8,548 bases of DNA, from NCBI GenBank assembly GCA_964392615.1, contig CAYMRB010000433.1:1-8548 (forward strand). The letters run 5' to 3'. This stretch comes from CAYMRB01 sp964392615 (lineage in GTDB: Bacteria; Planctomycetota; UBA8108). The translations under genes were made by a program, and so were the position numbers. The notes beneath the pieces were generated by a model. It was given only the letters and a program-made list of their open reading frames with translations, was not told where the DNA came from and made no database searches. How positions within the stretch are numbered: position 1 is the first letter of the stretch; each line of letters starts with the position of its first letter. Below are positions 5,106-8,548 of this stretch, piece by piece.

Positions 5106-6941
5106 TTACGCTCCGGCGTTGTACACGGCGCCGCGCGGCTCAATCGCCGCGGCGCCGCAATCGATGAACGCGATCCACTCCATCCCGAGCGTTCCCGTAC
5201 CATCGATCCGCACGATCTGCGGCGCTTGCCGCCCGTCGAGGAAATCGACCTCAACCGTTGCGAATCCCGGGCCCGCGACGAGGTAGAACTTCGGACTCGC
5301 GATGTGCGGCGTCACGATGACCTCGACGACGTTCCTGAACGGGTTGTCGACGAACACCGACTCCTGCGGCTTCGTCGCGCTCGAGACGAGCTCGCGCGCC
5401 GTGATCTCATCGTCCGGCGAGACGAGAAGGAATCGCGGCTGAATGCTCAGGTAGGCGCCCTCGGCCGACTGCTGCTTGCGCATGAGCGCGAGCGCCTCGG
5501 CAAGCGTCGTCCCGCTCAGCGCGCCAGCCGTGCCGAGGTTCGAGTGGTCCGCGTGGAAAAGAACCACGCTGTCGGACATCTCCGGATTCGAGCTCAGAAT
5601 CCCGTAGGCGGCCGCCTCGACCTTCCGCGCCGCCGAAGCACCGAAACCGCCCGCGAGCGCGTCGAAGAGGCCGAGGTCGTCGTTCACGAGCGCCTGCCGC
5701 GAAAGTCCGAACCGGCGGCCATAGGTGTACGTCGTGATGGTCTCCTTGTGCTCGCCGGTCGCCCCCTCGGTGATCGGCATCAGTTCGCGGACGAGCTCGA
5801 GGTCCGGGGCGGTGCCGATCGCGAGCCGGCTCTCCGCCTGTCCGAGCCGCTGGCTCGTGCCGATCTTGCACCAGGACCGGAAAGTCGACGGCGCCGTCTG
5901 GAAACTGACGGAGATCGCCTTGCCGAGGGTCGACTCCGTGATGCCCGCGAACGTCGAACTCGACATGCCGAGCGCACGATTGGCGATCTGGCTCGGCGAT
6001 CCGGTTGTCTTCAGACCGTCGGCGCGGAGACTGCGGACGGCGAGGTCGAGCAGCGAGTGACACTCCTCGTGCGGCTTGTCGCGATCGTCGTCGGGAAGCC
6101 GTCCGACGCGGGCGAGGAGCCCGCGCGTCGCGGCGTCGCGGAACCGGTCCCGACCGGCGTCGCCGACGTCGACCGAGCTTCCGGGGCGCGTCACAGGGCC
6201 GTTGCGACGCGCCATCTCGTCGAGCGCTTCCTGGCGCGCGGCCGCGGTCGATGTCCCATTGTCGATCCAGCGCCGCGCCGTCGCCGCCGGTAGTCCCGCA
6301 ATCTCGGCGAGGTCGTGAAGCTCGCGCTCGAGCTCGAGCGTCGTTTGTGCGGTCGTGTTGCCGTCGTTGTCGCCAGCGATCGGATTGCCAGCTTGATCGA
6401 GGATCTTGGGCATCGGGCCCCTCCGTTGAAGTGATCTGTTCACGCCGACGGCCGTGTCCGCCGGGATAGGTGTCGTGGAGAGCTCGAGGACTTCCCAGCG
6501 CCGTGCGAGCTGGAGCGGACCGGTCCACTCGCGCCCGCCCGCGTCGGTCCAGCTCTCGCCATCCTCGAGGAGGACGCGCTCGAGCGGCCGCGCCGAGACC
6601 GAGACGCCGCGCAGCGATCCGGAACGGATCTGCTCGAGCGCCTCGCGGCCGGCGTCGGTGGCCGCGCGGCGGACGGTGGCGCGGCCGCGCCGCGAGTCGG
6701 TGGCGATCGACACCGACTCGATCGCGCCGACGATGCGGTCGGCTCGGTGGTTCGATAGCAGCGCGCCGACCGAGCGAATACGCTCGAGGTCGACCGCGCC
6801 GTCGATGTGCAAGAGGACGAGTGGCGGCTCGCCCGGCCAGTCGACGATGGGCGCCTCGCTCGAGAACGACAGCGCGACGGTACGGGAGTCGCCGCGCGCG
6901 GCCGCGGCATCGAGTCGGGCGAGTCGGCGGACAGGCTGCAT
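5106..6941 (-). CDS. Prohead protease-major capsid protein fusion
   Basis: This 611-residue protein joins two head proteins usually made separately. Residues 20-165 match a prohead serine protease of the HK97 type: RTVALSFSSEAP opening, GALLSNH with candidate catalytic His65, GVSVS with candidate nucleophile Ser114, and a WEVLELSTTPIPAD stretch (Glu153, then Pro/Ala) that closes the domain. Residues 180-310 form a polar, mostly helical linker, possibly acting as scaffold. Residues 340-611 resemble Mu gpT-like capsid proteins (ISVSFQTAPSTFRSWCKIG, YTYGRRFGLSRQALVNDDLG, VVLFHADHSNLG, FYLVAGPG). Such fusions are known in other prophages. The ATG follows GGAG by ten bases. The shell would self-assemble, then the protease would cut itself and the linker away. 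No portal or scaffold gene is next to it, which is unusual. Confidence 0.92.
   Translation of the reverse strand: MQPVRRLARLDAAAARGDSRTVALSFSSEAPIVDWPGEPPLVLLHIDGAVDLERIRSVGALLSNHRADRIVGAIESVSIATDSRRGRATVRRAATDAGREALEQIRSGSLRGVSVSARPLERVLLEDGESWTDAGGREWTGPLQLARRWEVLELSTTPIPADTAVGVNRSLQRRGPMPKILDQAGNPIAGDNDGNTTAQTTLELERELHDLAEIAGLPAATARRWIDNGTSTAAARQEALDEMARRNGPVTRPGSSVDVGDAGRDRFRDAATRGLLARVGRLPDDDRDKPHEECHSLLDLAVRSLRADGLKTTGSPSQIANRALGMSSSTFAGITESTLGKAISVSFQTAPSTFRSWCKIGTSQRLGQAESRLAIGTAPDLELVRELMPITEGATGEHKETITTYTYGRRFGLSRQALVNDDLGLFDALAGGFGASAARKVEAAAYGILSSNPEMSDSVVLFHADHSNLGTAGALSGTTLAEALALMRKQQSAEGAYLSIQPRFLLVSPDDEITARELVSSATKPQESVFVDNPFRNVVEVIVTPHIASPKFYLVAGPGFATVEVDFLDGRQAPQIVRIDGTGTLGMEWIAFIDCGAAAIEPRGAVYNAGA
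6411..6424 (-). promoter_or_regulatory. Internal ribosome binding site and start inside the protease-capsid fusion
   Basis: GGAGG (6424-6420) lies six bases upstream of an in-frame ATG (6413-6411, Met177), near-ideal spacing. Translation from it would give MPKILDQAG and the complete linker plus capsid part (435 residues) without the protease. Phages often make excess shell or scaffold protein from a nested start. The motif falls exactly at the protease/linker border, which favours function, although GGAGG is also easy to obtain by chance in Arg/Gly codons. Confidence 0.5.
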
Positions 6942-7016
6942 CAGGAGAGAGCTCCGTGAGCGATTCTCGGGTCTCTACTCCCGGGCGGGACGATACAGAA
7001 TCTGGCTGGGCGATCT

Positions 7017-7133
7017 CTACTGCCTCTTTCCATATCTGGCGCTTTTCGCCGATTGGCCCCACCGCTCTCGCGCGATTCGCGACGGTCGAGCGTACTCTCG
7101 CACGATCTTCTGAAGATCCCGGGGGTCTGCCAT
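7017..7133 (-). CDS. Possible 38-residue ORF upstream of the capsid gene
   Basis: ATG at 7133 opens a 38-codon frame (MADPRDLQKIVREYARPSRI...) with AAGGTGA about ten bases upstream. It is basic and could be helical. It ends 75 bases before the capsid start. Codon use weakens towards its end, and an overlapping frame from 7062 also looks partly coding, so it may be a leader peptide, a frameshifted remnant or nothing. I do not recognise it. Confidence 0.28.
   Translation of the reverse strand: MADPRDLQKIVREYARPSRIARERWGQSAKSARYGKRQ
7104..7118. promoter_or_regulatory. 15-bp perfect palindrome in the integrase-capsid intergenic region
   Basis: GATCTTCTGAAGATC has seven-base arms around a central T. 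It lies in the 358-bp stretch between the integrase and the capsid gene, where the promoter of the structural genes would be expected, so an operator for a dimeric repressor is plausible. On the minus strand a TTGACA (7138-7133) lies just upstream of it, but no convincing -10 box follows. The rest of 6942-7299 holds only the hairpin at 7242-7288 and the doubtful small ORF. Confidence 0.35.
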
Positions 7134-7241
7134 GTCAACGTTGTCACCTTTTCGACGCGGGTTTAATTCGCGGAAACCAAGGACTTAGCCGCCGCCCTTC
7201 TTTCTGAGGGGCCAGAAGGACCCGCGGCCGACGGAGAAAGC

Positions 7242-7288
7242 GCGCGCCCGGATCGACGGAGCAGAGGGGAAGGGGCGGCCGGGCGCGC
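7242..7288 (-). terminator. GC-rich inverted repeat after the integrase gene
   Basis: GCGCGCCCGG (7242-7251) and CCGGGCGCGC (7279-7288) form a perfect 10-bp stem around a 27-base loop, starting 11 bases after the integrase stop. On the minus strand it is followed only by a weak CTTTCT, so it is a candidate terminator or mRNA-stabilising stem that would separate integrase from capsid transcription. Confidence 0.45.
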
Positions 7289-7299
7289 TGGTTGTTCTC

Positions 7300-8238
7300 T
7301 CATGCTGTGGCCGCCGCGCTGCTCCGTTCCTCGGGCTCGGCGCGTCGTAGCGACCGCTCGTGCTGCGCTGCGGCGAGCGCCTGGGCGTCGCAGAGCACGC
7401 GCTTGGGAACGATCGCGTAACGCTGGTAAACGCTCTCTGAGCGCCAGCCAGCGCCGGCCATCGTGACCTCACGCGGGACGCCCGCCTCGAGGTGCGCGAG
7501 CGCGAGCGAACGCCGGAGGTCGTGCGGGACGAGTCCGGCGAGCCCGGCGCGCGTCGTCGCCGACTTCCAGGCCCGCCGAAAGCATCGGATCGGCTTCCCG
7601 TCGTGTCGATGGAACACGTACGGCGACTTGCGATTCCTCGCTGCCTCGCGTTGGTCGATGATCTTCCCGAGCGCGCCGACCAATCCCCACTGAACCGGCA
7701 TGTTGTTCTTGGTTCGCTCGCGCGGCAGAAACACGATTCCGCCCTCGCGATCGATACACTGCCACGTGAGTTCCTTCACCGAGCCGCAGCGCCATCCACT
7801 CCAGAACAGGAATCCGACGAGCTGGCGCAAGACGTCCGAGCGGAACGCCTCGAGGAGCCGCTCGAGGTCGGGAGCTGCGACGTAGCCGGAACGGACACAG
7901 TCGGCCTCGTTCGCCATGGGCCACGCTACCGGGCAGGCCGTTCTCGGGAGGAGTTCGTGGCGAACGCCGAGGCGGAAGCACGCGCGGACGATGCCCATCT
8001 CGCGGTTGATCGTCGAGTCCGATATGGGGCGCGGCGCCTTCTTGGGCCTCTTGCGGTAGTTCCGCGGCGCGTCCGCTGCTCGAGCCTTTCGGTACTCAAG
8101 AAGCCGCGTCACCGAGAGCTCCTCGCACTCGACGTCGCCCAGGTGCCGCAGCACGGCCGCGGCTTGCTGGCGGCGGACCTCGGGCCGCTTCATCGACGAG
8201 GCCGCGACGTAGTACTCGAAAAGCTCGGTGATAGTCAT
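7300..8238 (-). CDS. int: Phage tyrosine integrase
   Basis: This 312-residue protein is a complete tyrosine recombinase, which cuts and rejoins DNA at attP and attB to insert and excise the prophage. The N-terminal part (1-110) is the SAM-like core-binding domain (LFEYYVAAS, STINREMGIVRACFRLGV). The catalytic domain shows Arg150 (GWRCGSVKELTW), Lys177 (ERTKNN), His239 and Arg242 (PHDLRRS), Trp265 (AGWRSESVYQRY) in the place usually held by the second His, and nucleophile Tyr274 nine residues later. Trp here is an accepted variant in this superfamily. The C-terminal 20 residues are Arg/Glu/Ala-rich and look disordered. The ATG overlaps the stop of the upstream gene (ATGA), so it is probably expressed with it. 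The tRNA-Arg half-site at 1899-1943 is its likely target. Confidence 0.95.
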   Translation of the reverse strand: MTITELFEYYVAASSMKRPEVRRQQAAAVLRHLGDVECEELSVTRLLEYRKARAADAPRNYRKRPKKAPRPISDSTINREMGIVRACFRLGVRHELLPRTACPVAWPMANEADCVRSGYVAAPDLERLLEAFRSDVLRQLVGFLFWSGWRCGSVKELTWQCIDREGGIVFLPRERTKNNMPVQWGLVGALGKIIDQREAARNRKSPYVFHRHDGKPIRCFRRAWKSATTRAGLAGLVPHDLRRSLALAHLEAGVPREVTMAGAGWRSESVYQRYAIVPKRVLCDAQALAAAQHERSLRRAEPEERSSAAATA

Positions 8239-8548
8239 GGGCCGATGCGCTCCGCATCGCTCGGCGCCGCGGTCGTCGATGCGTTCGCGGCGCGCGTCGC
8301 CTCTGTGTCCACGCGAATGCCGCCGACGCGCCTCCCTGAGAACTCGATATCAGGGTCGTGGTAGATGACGACCCTGCACCCGGTCCAGAGGGCCATGTCG
8401 AGCTCGGCGAGAGCCTCGACAAGCCGGCGGATGTTTGACTTGTTCAGCAGCAGGCGTCGCTGGGTCTCTTGAAACGAGACCGCTGCCTTGCGCCCGTCGT
8501 TGAACTCGACGGCGCCGACCGTGGTAACGGTCAGCGTATAGCGCTTGC
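8235..8548 (-). CDS. Phage protein of unknown function, C-terminal part (cut by window edge)
   Basis: An open frame enters from the right edge and gives 103 residues (KRYTLTVTTVGAVEFNDGRK ... SDAERIGP) before TGA at 8237-8235. It contains LLLNKSNIRRLVEAL, then a Trp-Thr-Gly-Cys turn leading to RVVIYHDPDIEFSGRRVGGI and RVD. This order (acidic/aromatic strand, LNKTN-like motif, W.G..i.lyp, v.F.G..v..iRV) matches a small protein family common in phage early regions, often near recombination or primase genes. The family's function is not established to my knowledge. The last 20 residues are Ala/Thr-rich and probably disordered. Its stop overlaps the integrase start by ATGA, so the two form an operon. 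Confidence 0.8.
   Translation of the reverse strand, partial: KRYTLTVTTVGAVEFNDGRKAAVSFQETQRRLLLNKSNIRRLVEALAELDMALWTGCRVVIYHDPDIEFSGRRVGGIRVDTEATRAANASTTAAPSDAERIGP

Larger units (their letters stand above)
1899..8548 (-). mobile_element. Prophage (one end), integrated at tRNA-Arg, continuing past the window
   Basis: The segment from the tRNA half-site to the right edge carries five phage-type genes on one strand: gpJ-like tail tip, a small unknown, protease-capsid fusion, tyrosine integrase and a small phage protein cut by the edge. No chromosomal gene interrupts them. The other attachment site, with the intact tRNA, is not in the window. Terminase, portal, head-tail connectors, tail tube, tape measure and lysis genes are also not seen here. 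Confidence 0.8.

Noticed and set aside
5226..6293. 355-codon plus-strand frame antisense to the capsid gene
   Set aside because: Arg/Glu-rich antisense shadow; the opposite strand has clear capsid homology.
5407..7062. 551-codon minus-strand frame overlapping the capsid fusion
   Set aside because: It is an Arg/Pro/Gly-rich shadow of the protease-capsid gene in another frame, typical of high-GC DNA.
7492..8364. 290-codon plus-strand frame antisense to the integrase
   Set aside because: The minus strand carries a full set of tyrosine recombinase catalytic residues, so this frame is a shadow.

Overview
The window looks like a junction between the chromosome of a high-GC bacterium and an integrated tailed-phage genome. 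The chromosomal side carries a PEP-CTERM protein with an extracellular-type domain and the decayed remains of a doubled dockerin-like EF-hand domain. That combination is common in Planctomycetota and related environmental lineages, so that is my best guess at the host; it rests on protein style alone. A 10-N gap (1409-1418) flanked by C and G homopolymers shows that this is a scaffold. Linkage between 1-1408 and 1419-8548 therefore rests on scaffolding only.

Layout. 1-472 has no convincing gene but holds a 180-bp imperfect palindrome (40-219) and a set of potential hairpins (291-372) upstream of the PEP-CTERM gene (482-1162, plus strand). A short GC3-rich open frame (1220-1408) runs into the gap. 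Beyond the gap, 1479-1699 on the minus strand is a frameshifted dockerin-like remnant. At 1899-1943 lies the 3' half of a tRNA gene, minus strand, from an anticodon loop reading CCG (Arg) to CCA, with no 5' half. I read this as the displaced-half attachment site, with chromosome to its left and prophage to its right.

From about 1944 to the right edge every credible gene is on the minus strand. In transcription order they are: the C-terminal part of a small phage protein cut by the window edge (8235-8548), a tyrosine integrase (7300-8238) overlapping it by an ATGA, a 358-bp intergenic region with a palindrome and a hairpin, a prohead protease-major capsid fusion (5106-6941), a 77-residue unknown protein (4713-4946), and a large gpJ-type tail tip protein (2125-4716) overlapping the small gene by an ATGA. 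A short hairpin follows gpJ, then two CTGTATACG repeats, then the tRNA fragment.

The integrase would insert the element at the tRNA, the fusion would build and mature the capsid shell, and the gpJ protein would form the receptor-binding tail tip. The arrangement is odd: portal, connectors, tail tube, tape measure and the gpL/K tail genes normally lie between capsid and gpJ, but here only 77 codons do. The element may be a deletion derivative, a rearranged prophage, or an unusual compact particle-forming element. Terminase, portal and the intact tRNA, if present, must lie beyond 8548.
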